From: Phoronis australis
Lineage: Eukaryota > Phoronida > Phoronidae
DNA length: 62,000 bases
Direction of reading: 5' to 3'
Assembly (NCBI GenBank): GCA_002633005.1
Contig: NMRA01000741.1
Coordinates: 1-62,000 of the forward strand
Shown here: positions 36,185 to 48,519 of the stretch, in pieces
Layout: every line of letters begins with the position of its first letter
How positions within the stretch are numbered: position 1 is the stretch's first letter
The notes under the pieces: model-generated
Databases searched by the model: none
What the model was told of the DNA's origin: nothing
Seen by the model: the letters and a program-made list of their open reading frames with translations, nothing else
Made by a program: the position numbers and the translations under genes

Positions 36185-37125
36185 AACCCTGTATTTATTT
36201 ATTTATTTATTATAGTGACATAAGGGTACCAGTAAATACAATCAAATACAGATTATTCACCACACCCCCCAGCCTCAATGGGCTTACTCAGTCACCTAAT
36301 AATATTTAAATCATTACATAACAAATTGCACAAGCTCAAATATGACCACTTCAGACTAGTTTATAAACAAACAATTACTTCTAACCTGCAAAGCGTCTTG
36401 AATGAATTTCGCTAGACCTTTCAAGTTATTTTGGAATATTTGAGGTAGGGCAGAACGCCGTAAAAAATATGGTCGAATGTGAGTATATTTTTCACAATCA
36501 AAAATGAAATGAACTTCATCTTCAATTCCTTTTTTACAAACACGACAAATCCGTTCATTCACAGGAATTCCGAAGTACCGCCCCACCTCAACCTCTAATG
36601 GTAGAATACCTGCTCTCAATCGAGCTATGACGGACCTCTGAGACACCGGCAGACGTAAATACTCTTCTACACAATAGTCATTCTTAATAGATCTATATAA
36701 GTACAGTTTTGGTTTCTCAGTGATTATTTTTAACCAATTTAACTCTTCTAACTGGAACCTGAATGTTCTGAAGTTTTCGAGAGACACAACTTGTTTGTTC
36801 CTGAAATTTTCTAAAAAGTCGCACTTCTCCATAATTTTAAATATTGAACTTGACCAGTTGCAGTTCCGATGTTTAAGGTCCCATAAAAAGACTTTTTTTG
36901 CAATTCTGCTTTCATCCATTGGAACTAAACGATTCCAGAGCCGTAGCATATTTTCCTGTTGTTTGTAGTGTGAATTTGGCCAACCCGAGTCGCCATAAAG
37001 TACTGCTTTGGCAGCATACTTGTGGACCCCTAAAAATATACGTAGAGCTCTCGTTCTGATCATTTCACATTTGGAGTATTGAGAGTATCCCCAAATTCCC
37101 GATCCATATTCTAGAATTGTAAATA
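36185..37125 (-). mobile_element. LINE: C-terminal part of a reverse transcriptase ORF plus 3' tail
   Basis: The frame running from about 37115 to 36356 reads ILEYGSGIWGYSQYSKCE, RALRIFLGVHKYA, then WPNSHYKQQENMLRLWNRL, and near the end CRVCKKGIEDEVHFIFDC. This is the region after the catalytic domain of jockey/CR1-like non-LTR retrotransposons, ending in the cysteine/histidine knuckle. The 3' tail reaches 36185, ending in an ATTT/AAAT simple repeat (36190-36215). It is 5'-truncated, as most LINE copies are. Confidence 0.8.
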
Positions 37126-37194
37126 GTTACTAAATGGGCACAAATACAATACTTTTCTCATGTCAGTCAGTTCCAACTCGTCAGAGTAATGAAC

Positions 37195-37325
37195 TATCGA
37201 AGTTCAGGTGTCCCGGCAAACTGTGGACATTCGAAGTAGTGAACTCTCGAAGGTAGCGAACCTTCGCAGTAACTTCGGAGTAGTGGACTTTCGGAGTGAT
37301 GAACCATCGGAATAATTAGTGACAT
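37195..37325 (+). repeat. Minisatellite of CGGAGTAGTGRACYWTCG units
   Basis: About five degenerate units of 18-22 bp (TTCGAAGTAGTGAACTCTCG, TTCGGAGTAGTGGACTTTCG, GAGTGATGAACCATCGG). The unit is the same as that in the dispersed repeats at 18440 and 35445, in the orientation of copy 1. Confidence 0.65.
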
Positions 37326-37544
37326 GTAACCTTAATTTGGAAATCCGTTTCCATCAAGTTTTTTGCTCGGCGCCTGCGATCGAGGCTGTGTGGCGCCATC
37401 GGCACTTATTGACAAGAGAAGACTTTCTTCATTGACCAAAGTTTTTATTAGTTCTAGAACTACTTTTCCCAAAAATATGAACATGCTCGTTGGGATTTTC
37501 TTAGGTGCAACAAAATACGGTAGTTCATGGGGATGCTGCCCGGC

Positions 37545-37675
37545 CTGACTGAAAAAAGTGAGGGCTGATAGCCCCCTGTGGTGCACCGCCCCCTGTTATA
37601 GACCAGGGGCGGCGCAGCAATGAAAAAAGTGGGGACCATATAGCCCCCCAACCCCCTACGGTGCGCCGCCTATGA
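37545..37675. repeat. Dimeric MITE-like repeat with GGCGGCGCA ends
   Basis: Two related 60-70 bp blocks (AAAAAAGTG.GG...AGCCCCC...GGTGCRCCGCC) lie in tandem. CAGGGGCGGCGCAGCAATG and CTACGGTGCGCCGCCTATG are inverted complements over most of their length, and CCGCCCC.CTG...CAGGGGCGG forms a palindrome between the blocks. Confidence 0.55.
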
Positions 37676-38222
37676 TTTTTGACCAACGACGATGGAGGAC
37701 TGCCTATAGTGAATTTAATTATCATCGGCGTGTCCTGAATTTAAAAGAATGGAAACGCACACATGTTATGGCATGGTATGCATGTCATTCACCAGTCCAC
37801 AACCAAAGTCGAAATTTGAAAATGTCTGCACTTTACCGCACTCTGCCACTATCGAAATAGCAGACAAACCTACTTTCTGCTATTCAGACGTTCATACGGC
37901 ACTACATTTTATGAGCTCTCTCGCTGCTATATAGCCTATCTACATGCGCCCACCCAGCCCAGCCTATATTATGGGAGGCTCGAATTTCTGACGATGTGGA
38001 CCTTTTACTTATAAAAAAGCGGGACGACTAAAAATAAAAAACGGGGCACCACGTTCGTAGCTCTGAATTATGCGTTTATGCCTTTTTAATGGACTTTTGT
38101 CTCGTTTTCGCGGACTTTTTGTTTCCTCACATCGAAACTAACTTTGCGATCACAAAGTGTCTTTTCAAGCGACACCTGGTGGACAAAAGATCGTTGTTTT
38201 TCGAAACTTCGTGAAGTAAAAA

Positions 38223-38247
38223 ATGACCTGAAATGAGGTGGTTTTGA
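38223..38247 (+). promoter_or_regulatory. Two tiny upstream ORFs before the cyclin C start
   Basis: ATG-ACC-TGA (38223-38231) and ATG-AGG-TGG-TTT-TGA (38233-38247) lie just before the cyclin C ATG. If the transcript starts upstream, these could dampen initiation at the main ATG. The transcription start is not visible from sequence, so this is conditional. Confidence 0.35.
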
Positions 38248-38253
38248 AAAACG

Positions 38254-41200
38254 ATGGCTGGAAACTTCTGGAAAAGTTCTCACTAGTAAGTTACAGTACT
38301 AAAGTTTCGTATAATCAAACCGAATATAACCTAGCTGTCGTAATTAGGACCGTATTCTTCGAATGTCGTTCGGCTTGACCCTTTCATCACTTGCCAAATG
38401 TGGCTCTGTCTCAATCTTGATTTCGAGCCTGGAGAGCTTATTTCGATATTTTAATGCACCTCTTATACAAGATACTGTGTGTGATAGTAAGGTATGTTCG
38501 AAAAAGATTGAGAGAAGCTCTCATTTCCCTATTTCTTTGAATTCGCGAAACTGCAGCCATTTTGAAGAGGGGCCCGTTCACTAGACTTTACCTGGAGTGA
38601 TTAATCAAGACCACGCTCAGTAAAAAGTTCTCATTACCCATCATGGTCTTAAGCAACATCCACCAGAAATACTTGAAGTTGGGGATCATTTCAGACTGTG
38701 TGTATCATTCAATTGACCAACAGGGTCTCAAATCTATGCCTACATGGACTATGGCACAATATTTATGAGTCACATAACACATTTGTATATTCTATTAGAC
38801 TGTGACCACCGTCTCTAGCAGGCCCCAATGAAGACAGTGGATCTCCTATATGCCTTACACTGATGAAAACATCAAAGTCAGGTTATTATTTCTTACCTTT
38901 TGCGCATATAAGGACACCTTAGGAGGCTGTCGATGTCTTCAATTCCATCCTACTCAAACAAATAATCCTGTAATTAATTTTTTTTTTCTTCGATCAGGCC
39001 TTCGTTCAGTTGTCCAAATTGGCAACTGGTCATTTTTAACAGTGCGCACACCTGGTGGGCACAGTAAACATAGGAGCACACGTCCGCGCCCACCAGGAGC
39101 GTGTGGAGTGTTAAGAATGGCCAGTTGCTGATTTGGGCAACTTAATGAATGACTGCTCAATCAAAAAGTTTGATTACTGGAGTATTTGTTCGAGTTGGAA
39201 GGAATTAAAGTGTCGAAGGCCTGTTAAGGTAGAACTCAATGTACTAAAGGTACTTGTAACAATGTGACTTAGATGTTTTAATCAGTGTGGGGCATAATTT
39301 GCCAAAAAGCTTTCGGTATATGAAGCTCCTATAGGAACTTCACTGTCTCTACTGGGGCAAGCTAGAGACAGTGGTCACTATCTAATATTTTATCCTTTGT
39401 CGATTTCATTCTTGTTTTTGGAGGGTGCCATATTCAAGTGTATGATTTCATTACCATTGCATAGGCGGATTTAGGGGGGGGCCCAGGGGGCCCGGGCCCC
39501 CCCCTTGGCTGCCGCAAAAAAATAAAACAGTAAGAGCGTAGGGAAATGTTGATCTTATTAATTAACCCCGGTAATTAAAATTATACGGATGAAAAAAGAT
39601 TTAAATGTGTGCAGTTTTAGTGTTGGGGGGGGGCTCAAATCCAATTTCAAGTGTCAAATTCGGAACACGGCGCATTCGTAACGGAACTATGGTTAAGTAT
39701 AGCCTCTCCCGCGATATCCCAGGCGACCGGCAGTGGCGCTGCGCACTACGACTCAGTTTCCGTCGTCTGCTCCACTGTGCAATGAAGAAAATTTACTTCA
39801 TTTTTAAAGAAAATGGAACCTGAGTGACGATGANNNNNNNNNNNNNNNNNNNNNNNNNNNNNNNNNNNNNNNNNNNNNNNNNNNNNNNNNNNNNNNNNNN
39901 NNNNNNNNNNNNNNNNNNNNNNNNNNNNNNNNNNNNNNNNNNNNNNNNNNNNNNNNNNNNNNNNNNNNNNNNNNNNNNNNNNNNNNNNNNNNNNNNNNNN
40001 CCCCCTCCCGACCTCCCCCCATTCGGTGCTATGCCCATCTACAATCGTGGTTCAGTTTGCGCAAATGTTTACAGCCGGACAAAATGTTGGCCCCCCTTGT
40101 GATATCCTAGATCCGCCACTGCATTGGTTGACAGTTCCTCTCAAATGAATGAAATGTTCCATGCATTTCAGCCAGCAATGGATTTTGGACAAGCAAGACT
40201 TGCTGCGGGTGAGACAGGCAGACGTCAAGGTGTTAGTGGAGGAGGACTTGTATCAAAAGATCATGATCTTCTTCGCCAACTGTGAGTAGATATGGTTGAC
40301 ATCTACATGTATAATTATCCAGAAGCTCTTACGAAGTTTTTGATTAGGGTGCTAGTTTGCCACAAAAGTAGCCTGTGTTTTGTGTGTGACCGCTTACACA
40401 TGTTAATTTGTATCAAGTGACTTATAAGCCCAAGAGGCTGAGGATGTATTGTACAAAAAATCCCATTTGTTTTTGTGTTGCATTCTGTGGTACATCCATT
40501 TCACTATATAGTTCTTGTGCAAGTTTATTCCTGTAGCAAGTGTGTTTCGCGATGAGGTATGTACATGTAGTTCAACTGCAGCATTACAGAAGATCTCCAA
40601 TTGGTGTGGTAAAAATTCTCTAATTTGGAACAACGAAAAAATAATAATTTAACTCAAAGCCAGAGCTCGACCCAAATTCTAGATATAGGCAATATTGCGC
40701 TTCCCAAATTCGAGAGACACTTGAAAGACCTCAAAAATACCCACTCTTTAAACTAAAAACACTTTGTCCAAAATTTGAGAAACATGGTGAATGCCAAAAT
40801 TGCCCTTGTTCTAAATTCCAGTATCAAGAAAATTCAATCTTTGCTGGCGTTTCCATACTTTAAATGTTAGACTGTCCCAAAATGGAGAATTTTTACCATA
40901 GTTCTTGATTTGAGAAGTTTTGTTAAACACTATTAAAGACTAGTACCAAACTGCTCAGTTATGCATATTTTCAACTAACCAATACTTAAAGCTCTTAAAC
41001 TGAGCTGAAGGTCCGCTGGAGGGCTTTCCCCCATTTGGTGAAATAGACATAAACCAAAAGAATAGGAGGAAAATATTTGTTCTGTGTCTTAGTACTTACC
41101 AAATCAAATTCTTTGACATGTTTAGGAATCTGCAAAAGGTCTTTCTGGTTATACTTTGCCTATTTGTACCTTTCTTTAACAACAACAAATCGAATCATCT

Positions 41201-44200
41201 GCCATCTTTTAGTCTCAGCATTTGACCTAATAGCATGTAGTGACCCAAATGCCAGCCAATCTGCCAAGTGAATGCTTCAATTCACAATAATGCAAGTGGC
41301 GGAGTGACGAACAAATAATAAAAAGTCTAATCTTCGAGTGAGTAAGTTCTTTCGAAAAGCTTGATTTCTGTGCAGGTATATTCTACGTATGATTTCTGCA
41401 GATAAATGTGTTCACGCCATCACAATTTCAACCTGTGCAGGTTAATATTTGACGTGCAATTCAAGTTTGTGTATCACTTAATTCTACACTTTCAATGTAT
41501 GAAGTTTCAACCCTGTTTAAGGGATTGTTTACGGACTAATTTTCAAATTGCTCGTTATTTATGGCATCCAGAATTCAGAACGATCTGCATACTTTTGAAG
41601 TCTAGACACAAGGAGTTCAACTAAGGACCGCACTGGTATCATTTGGCTTCTAAATTGGATATCGAAGTCAGTCCACATTAGGTTGAGATTGTTAAATCAG
41701 GTCATTCTTTGGGACGACTTGGACCGCATTCTAGAGCACACCATACTAGATATTGTAGGAGGAACAACATTTAACATTAAGGTAGAGCATGTAGCTTAAA
41801 TCAAATGATGCATGATTTGTACTGGCATCTCAGGGTCGAGTTTTAACCCTCATTTCCTCAGTTTTTAAGTTTGTGTACTTGTATTGTCTTGTAGCAATTT
41901 TAAAGTGAAGCATCTAATAATCTGCCTGATCACATTTGGAACTTCTTCCTGTTGAAATTCTGTGCTGGTTAACAATGTATATCATTGTAAGGCCAAAAAG
42001 CGCAGTCGGTTCTGGTCTGTGTATTTTGAAAACCAAGTCGGTGGTGCTGTAATATTTAGCTGCTCACTTTCATGTGAGAGAAGTAAAACTGACATGAAGA
42101 TTTGTTTTTTACTCATTGCTTGGCAAATTATGTGTCTGAAGCCTTTCTGACATGCTTTTAAAGTGCAGCATTTAATAAATGAGACCTTGATTAAAATTGA
42201 TGCGGTGAAGCTTCTTTTTTTACTAGGTGAAAGCCTGTCTCAAAATGAATCGGGGGCAATGACCAGAACCAACTTTGCTTTCTTTGCCCTAAGTATAAAG
42301 CAATTTTGTGTGTGTGTTTTGCAGTCATCCAAACATTGGGAGAACAGTTGAAAATGAGGCAGCAAGTCATAGCTACTGCCACGGTTTATTTTAAACGTTT
42401 TTATGCTGGGTGAGTATATGCAAAGCAAAAAACTTGGTTATCCGTAAACTTAACTGATGGTATGCTGTTTGACAGAGGTCTTGTAAATAGAGAATCCTAC
42501 ACTCGTCTGAGGTATATGACATGGGCAAAACCTCTTGGAAATTTCGTTAAAAAAAAGGTTTTGCGCATTTTATAAGCCTGGGACAAGTGTAAGATTTGTT
42601 TTCTCACATGAACCGTAAAAACGATCTTTTTTGCCGAAAAACTCTGCGTGTCTAAAACTTTCAACCACATGACGCGTCTTTTGTAAAAACGCACTTGTGC
42701 AATGTAAAGTAATTCAGTTACTTTTTGTTAATAGTTTTATTTTAAGCTCAGCAATTGTAAATTTCAGTCGGCTTTCGTTGCAACAGTCAAGTTAGAATCT
42801 AATAAATATTCTTGGAAGTTGTAATATTAAAACTTACAAAATGTTTATAAATAACAGTCACCAATACTGCCGGTGCGTGAGCACTAAGTTGACCTTCAGA
42901 CAGCACACAGCTAGACAGTCTGGCCGCGTTTGTTGAGCTGGGTCTCATCTCTATTTGAATGGACATGGATATGGAATTAGCTGCCGGAGATGGGTCCGTT
43001 TAAAAAGCTGTTTTCATGTCCTTCCAATTGGAAGTACGTACTCTTGTGACACCCGATATGTCAATCATAACCTTGACACGCTTTCGGAAATTCCGGCATT
43101 GTTTGGTTGGTGCGTGTTTGGTTGTTTTTGTGTTTTGCAAACGATAAAATGTGAGGCGTATGTATTTTTACTTTGCACTACTTTGTGATTCGCCCATGTA
43201 ATGTAAAAAATAAGACAGTACTCTGTGTTATTAACCAGTCGTGTTGTAACACATTCCAGGTCATGTGAGAGATAAATGTTCTACACATGACGATTTTTTT
43301 TGCAATTCATGGAAAATGCAAATAGAAATTAATGAAGAACTTGACCACTATATGTGCCTTTTTCAGGCACTCGCTCAAGGACTGCGACCCCCTGTTGTTG
43401 GCTCCTACCTGTCTGTTTCTCGCATCTAAAGTCGAGGTACGTTCACACACCAACAAGGATCAGCCATTCGTAGACTTATTTCACATTAAGATTATTTGTT
43501 CTGCTACAGCAGTGAATGTTTTGTTTTCTCACGGTACCTCCACCATCTCACAAAAAGTCTGTAGAGCCTATCACACCAAAGCCTATCACAAAAACTAAAT
43601 GACCATGCAATAAGTGTAGTGCGTGGTACAGTCTGAATGAAAACGCAGTGGACAGTGTATCATTTGAGGCATGTTTTTGGCCAAAGTTACTCATCTCTAC
43701 CTGTCACCAGTCAGTTACTTGGAGATGCTTAGATGGACTTTCTGAGAATCACAGAGCCCTAAGTAGTGTCCAAAACAATCCTTATGATGGGCTCTAAACT
43801 TGCAGGTAATTTCTTGGTCTTTTAGAGCCAGTGTATTGAATTTGAACCCTTTTCATAGCCTGAATGTAGTCCTGAGTTAAACTAAAACTCCAGATGGATT
43901 TGTGTGAGTGTTATTTTGTATTAATTCACTGTTTAGCAGTTTTACAATTTCCATGTTATCTTTGCATTTGGCTTCTGTGTATGCCTTCAGGCAGTCGTAC
44001 TTGCAAGATGTCAAGTATTGTTTGTTGCGGTCATTCCTCACATTTAACCTTTCAGGAGTTCATGGTGATTTCTCACACCAAATGGATTCAGCAATGTCAA
44101 GCCGTTGGTAAGTTCATGTCCAGCTCGGCAATTTTTATTACAAAATCCTTTCAGTTGCTGGAGAAATATCCACCATGTTTGTCTCACAAGACCTTTATTG

Positions 44201-47200
44201 ACTCGATTTAATTTTCTCGTTGCATTTTTAATCACTAAACAGTATACGTAAAAATCACTTCGGTTTTCAGCAAGACAGGTTTGAAGGGAATCCGACACTT
44301 GGTTTTAGGGGGAAAAACACATTTTTGGGGTTATTGTTGGATGGGATAGCCAATTTTCAAATTGAGTTTCAAGTACAAGAGATTAGACTGTGAATACGCT
44401 AGCCCTACATTGACCATTTTTGTTTCGTGGAGGAAGAAAATGTATTGCATAACTGACTACTTCATGTCAGACACTTATGAATCTGTTAACAAGGGAAGAA
44501 TAGTACATTGTTCATCCAGCACTGTTTTTGCCTTATAACCATTTTCTCTGTGTCAGCAGTAAAACTTTAAATGCTTTAATACGAATTCGCCTGCATAACA
44601 ATGGTGAATAACTTAATAATTAGGATTTGAGATAGTGAGTGACTAGGTCAGTTGCAGGTAAATAACCAGGACACATGTGGTTAATTATGTTAGATTGAAA
44701 GTGACGCTGTGCTAATTCAAGGCGAGTTTATGAAGTTGATTTCCCTTACTTCTAACATCCCTTTCCACTTTTACACCTCCAGTGAAGAAGAACTACAGCC
44801 ACGCCTTCCCTGGGGAGTTCCAGTACAAAATCATCCAGGTTCTGGAGTGCGAGTTCTTCCTCCTTGAGATGCTGGACTGTTGCCTAGTCATGTATCACCC
44901 CTACAGACCGCTGATACAATATGTCAAGGATATAGGACATGAAGACCTTCTGCCACTTGCTTGGTATAGTACTATACGTCTATAGTTGATTAGTGTGACG
45001 ACAGTTCTAATGTTTAGTTCCATAGTGCACTCTACTGTATGCTTTCCCAGCCGTATGACCAGCTTAGCACAACTATTATGACCTTACTGAACTCATCTTG
45101 ACTTGTTTCTTACTTGGATTATAAGTGAACTTGGGGGTTAGCAAGAACTGAATATTCACTGTTGTTTGAGAGCATGCCCGGTGCATGCAATGACCAAGAT
45201 GGTGAAGCCAACTTGTGGAGCCTGGAAGTACAACTAATCTGAGTAAATTTGATTGAAAACACGGCTGTACTTTCTGTTGGACAGCTTGATGTACACTGAG
45301 CACAGAACAAGTTGATACTAATAGTGGTAATAAAAAAAATTTGGTTTACAGCACCTTTTCTCCGTGTGTGATTCATCAGATCCAGCAAGATTGTTAAAAT
45401 AACTTGCACACTAATTCCTTATCTCTGTGATTGCTTGGTCAAATTAGCCAGAAACACAACACAGCGACGATGTGAAAATGAAGTGTGAATGTTTTAAGAG
45501 CAAGTTTTGTGTCAAAAATGATCCGTCGTAAATCACTCAACCGTGTCCAGTAAATATCGCGACATGGTGTAAACCTTATTGGCACAGTAGCCATTTTGTA
45601 GTGAGCTCTTTTTAGCTTTAAGAAACCATGCATTTGAGGCGTAACGATTACGCAGCATGCGAAAAAATTGTGTGACGTGTGATTAAGCGCTGAATGCATT
45701 GTTTTTAAAACCTAAAAAGAGGCTCCCTTTTAAAATGGCGACTTTGTGAATATGGTATATTGGGAAATATCACTACATGATACAGGCTATGTGAGCCCGC
45801 AAAGTACGTCATTAGTGCAAAGGTCACCTATTAGCAGAATTTTTTTTGTTTCCACGTTTACAAGTTGTCAGTGAATACAACTGCACTCTGTTTAGCATAG
45901 GTGATGTTCAAATGGCATTGTCGTTTAGTTCCTGCTACACATTAGTATAGTTAGGTGCATGTCAATACATCTTTAAGCAGTGGATGTCTTCATGACATCC
46001 TTCTTGTGTCGGCTTTCTGGCATTTTCTTTATATAGTGTCTATACACTTGGGCAGACTTTGACAGGTGCTTGCAGTTATGGATACATTGTCAAAATGGAG
46101 GTACCGTTCAGCCATGACCCATGTTGCTTGAATTACTTTGTAGCAATAGACTGAGAATTCTCGAATATACCAGTGTGCAAGTTTTGTAAATGATTTGAGT
46201 CAGTGACCAACCTGTATTGGTAATAAGTACAAATACTGCATGCATTCTTGTCAAATGGTTTCTCTTGATAGCACCATTATTTTGTAGGAGAATTATTAAC
46301 GACAGTCTGCGTACAGATGTTAGCCTACTCTATCCACCCTATCTCATTGCTCTAGGTGAGTGACTTGTTTTTTTTGTCAACATTCTCTCTTTTTCCTTAG
46401 GTACCTGTTGCTCTTTTTCACTCGGCTTTATTTGTGCACAAGTCCATTGGAAGTGCAACAGCACCAAGCTTACTTCCACTTTCTGTTGAGTTGGTGACAT
46501 TTTTCATCCTGGTTATCATTCTGAAATGCACTGTCCACAGTGCCACCTATGTGTTAGTTCAAATCTACGACTTATTTGGTTTTTGGGAGTATTTATACTT
46601 ATGGTAATTACCAATGATTTTTGTGATCGTCTGACTAAGCTTTGTGCAAGGATGAACTTTAGTGAGTGAATTTCTGGAACAGGAATGAGAAATTGAAACT
46701 TATTGTGATAGTTTTAGTGACCTAGCAGCTATCATTCTTAAACAGTTAGCACAGTGGCAGTGGCAAGACTGTTCCAAACTTTTGACAGCTGATACCACTC
46801 TTACCTTTATTGATCACTTGTCTCTGTTTTATTAATTCAAATGATTCCCCTAAGTGAATATCTTGCATTAAACCATCTACATGCCACAGTGAAGGGTATC
46901 GGGTATTCTCATGCTTTTTTATGTGTTCCAGCTGCATTGCACATGGCTTGTGTTATTCAACAGAAAGAGTGTAAAAACTGGTTTGCAGAACTCTCCGTCG
47001 ATCTAGACAAGGTAGGTTGATCTTCATGGTGATGCAGTAACAGCAGCTATGACCAGTTACTGCAAAAGGTGAAAATTTAATGTTGATTTAAGACACCTTT
47101 TGTTATACGAGTTTTAGGAAAAAGGATGTGTCATGACATTGAGCATGGAAGAAATTGAGGGTGTTGGGAATAATATCTTGTTAGTACCTGGAATCTTGGC

Positions 47201-48519
47201 CAGTATCTTGTAGATTTCAAGGCCTTGGACAATTGAGCACCCCCATCTTGAAATGTTTGAAATTGTGCTTGACAACAGACACATTTCTTCCCTCTTTGAA
47301 ATATAATTCCACAGGTTTCCTTGATCGCATCCTAAGATTTAGTTATGGTTGTTCTATTTGCAGATATTAGAGATTACAAAAGAAATATTAGCACTTTACG
47401 AACTCTGGAAGAACTATGACGAGAAGAAGGAAATTTCTGGCATCCTGCAGAAGATGCCCAAACCGAAGGTCTCCATCTCCAGGTGAACTCTTCCTTGTGT
47501 TAGTTTTATGGCATGGTATCTAGTAGCTGCACTATCCAGTGTCATGTCATGGAATTAGCTTTCTATGGAATTGGCAAGGGTATTGCTTTCAAGGACAGCC
47601 AAGAATATTTACAACTTGTTGAAGTCAATCCTAAGCAAAATTGATTAAAGTCAGTTACTCCAAAGGTCAGAAATCACTTCTGGTCCAAGTGAGGTGGAAG
47701 GTGAGACCAGTAACTGGTCTAATTCAAAAGCTGGTGTTTCCACATGGAATATGCTAGTACAGGTCTATGGGGTTTTAATTACCTCCTTTTCACTGTGCTT
47801 AGTACCAGGTGGCACATGAGGGTAGCGGAAGAGAATTTCTTTTCCTTTTTAAACAATGAGCAGGCCGTTATTTATCGTTATTTTGTCATCTGCAAACTTG
47901 CATGTCTCGTGGTAATTGTTATGTATACTGTGCCTGCACACTGCAGTCAAACCTTGTTACAATGTTCTCTGTTAAGAATGTTTGCAGTGATATTATATAA
48001 TGCTATGGTAATCAACCCTGGTTTCAACGAACAGTCAGATTTTGACTGTTCCGTGATGCACATTGTAACGAGGTAGGGCCCTTGTTCACTCGGTTGGAAA
48101 GGTGCCTAATCTGCCTGTCAGAGAGAATTTTTGGTTGAGGGAAAATCTCCCGGCCTCAGCCACCACCTCTCGTCGGTGGTGACTCAAGTACCCTGCAGAA
48201 GTGATTCATAATCATTGGAGGGGGATTTGTGGGCAATTGAAGAGAGTAATTTCTCATGATTTGTAAGCAATTTTCATTAAGCGAATGGCACCAATGTTTG
48301 ATCCCAAAATCAAGCCATCAAGGGCTTCGTGAAGAATCACTGTGTTAAAGATAAAGAACATTAACTGTCAATGCTTATCCACTTTGGCCAGTGGTCATCT
48401 TTCCATGTTGAAGAGTCTGCAGTTACATGAAATAACCACTCTTTTGCAGGCCATCATCTCAGGGACCCAGTGCACACGAGGGATCGTCAGGGCAACAGAT
48501 GGGTTACAATCCACCTTAA
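38254..48519 (+). CDS. CCNC: Cyclin C (10 coding exons, 288 aa)
   Basis: Exons: 38254-38285, 40172-40281, 42325-42409, 43367-43436, 44056-44107, 44783-44963, 46288-46355, 46932-47011, 47364-47482, 48450-48519. All introns are GT..AG, all phases match, and the sum is 867 nt including TAA. The protein opens MAGNFWKSSHYQQWILDKQD and holds both cyclin folds, with QQVIATATVYFKRFYA, LLLAPTCLFLASKVE, CEFFLLEMLDCCLVMYHPYR and NWFAELSVDLDKILEI. It ends in a short Ser/Gly/Gln-rich tail (SSQGPSAHEGSSGQ). Human cyclin C is 283 residues. Cyclin C partners CDK8/CDK19 in the Mediator kinase module in the nucleus. The ATG has a strong context (A at -3, G at +4). Nothing suggests damage. Confidence 0.97.
39008..39142. 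mobile_element. Small foldback MITE in cyclin C intron 1
   Basis: Arms of about 55 bp are inverted complements: AGTTGTCCAAATTGGCAACT and CACCTGGTGGGC on the left; GCCCACCAGG and AGTTGCTGATTTGGGCAACT on the right, with a loop of about 30 bp. No coding capacity. Confidence 0.7.
39460..40121. mobile_element. MITE or small DNA transposon with GGCGGAT ends, containing the assembly gap
   Basis: CATAGGCGGATTTAGGGG at the left and CTAGATCCGCCACTG at the right are inverted ends of the same family as those at 14431, 29527 and 31490. G- and C-runs lie inside both ends (39473-39505 and 40001-40020). The run of N (39834-40000) is inside the element, so the true internal length is uncertain. It lies in cyclin C intron 1. 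Confidence 0.6.
39834..40000. other. Assembly gap (run of N)
   Basis: 167 ambiguous bases. It falls inside cyclin C intron 1 and inside a transposon-like repeat, so no coding exon appears to be lost: exons 1 and 2 join in phase across it. Confidence 0.98.

Noticed and set aside
47473-47486. TGA directly after exon 9 as the cyclin C stop codon
   Set aside because: The AG|GTGAAC is also a donor, and exon 10 continues in phase with a Ser/Gly-rich tail like that of known cyclin C proteins.
47744-48076. 110-aa ORF inside cyclin C intron 9
   Set aside because: No domain, low-complexity hydrophobic composition, lies fully within an intron on the same strand; probably chance.
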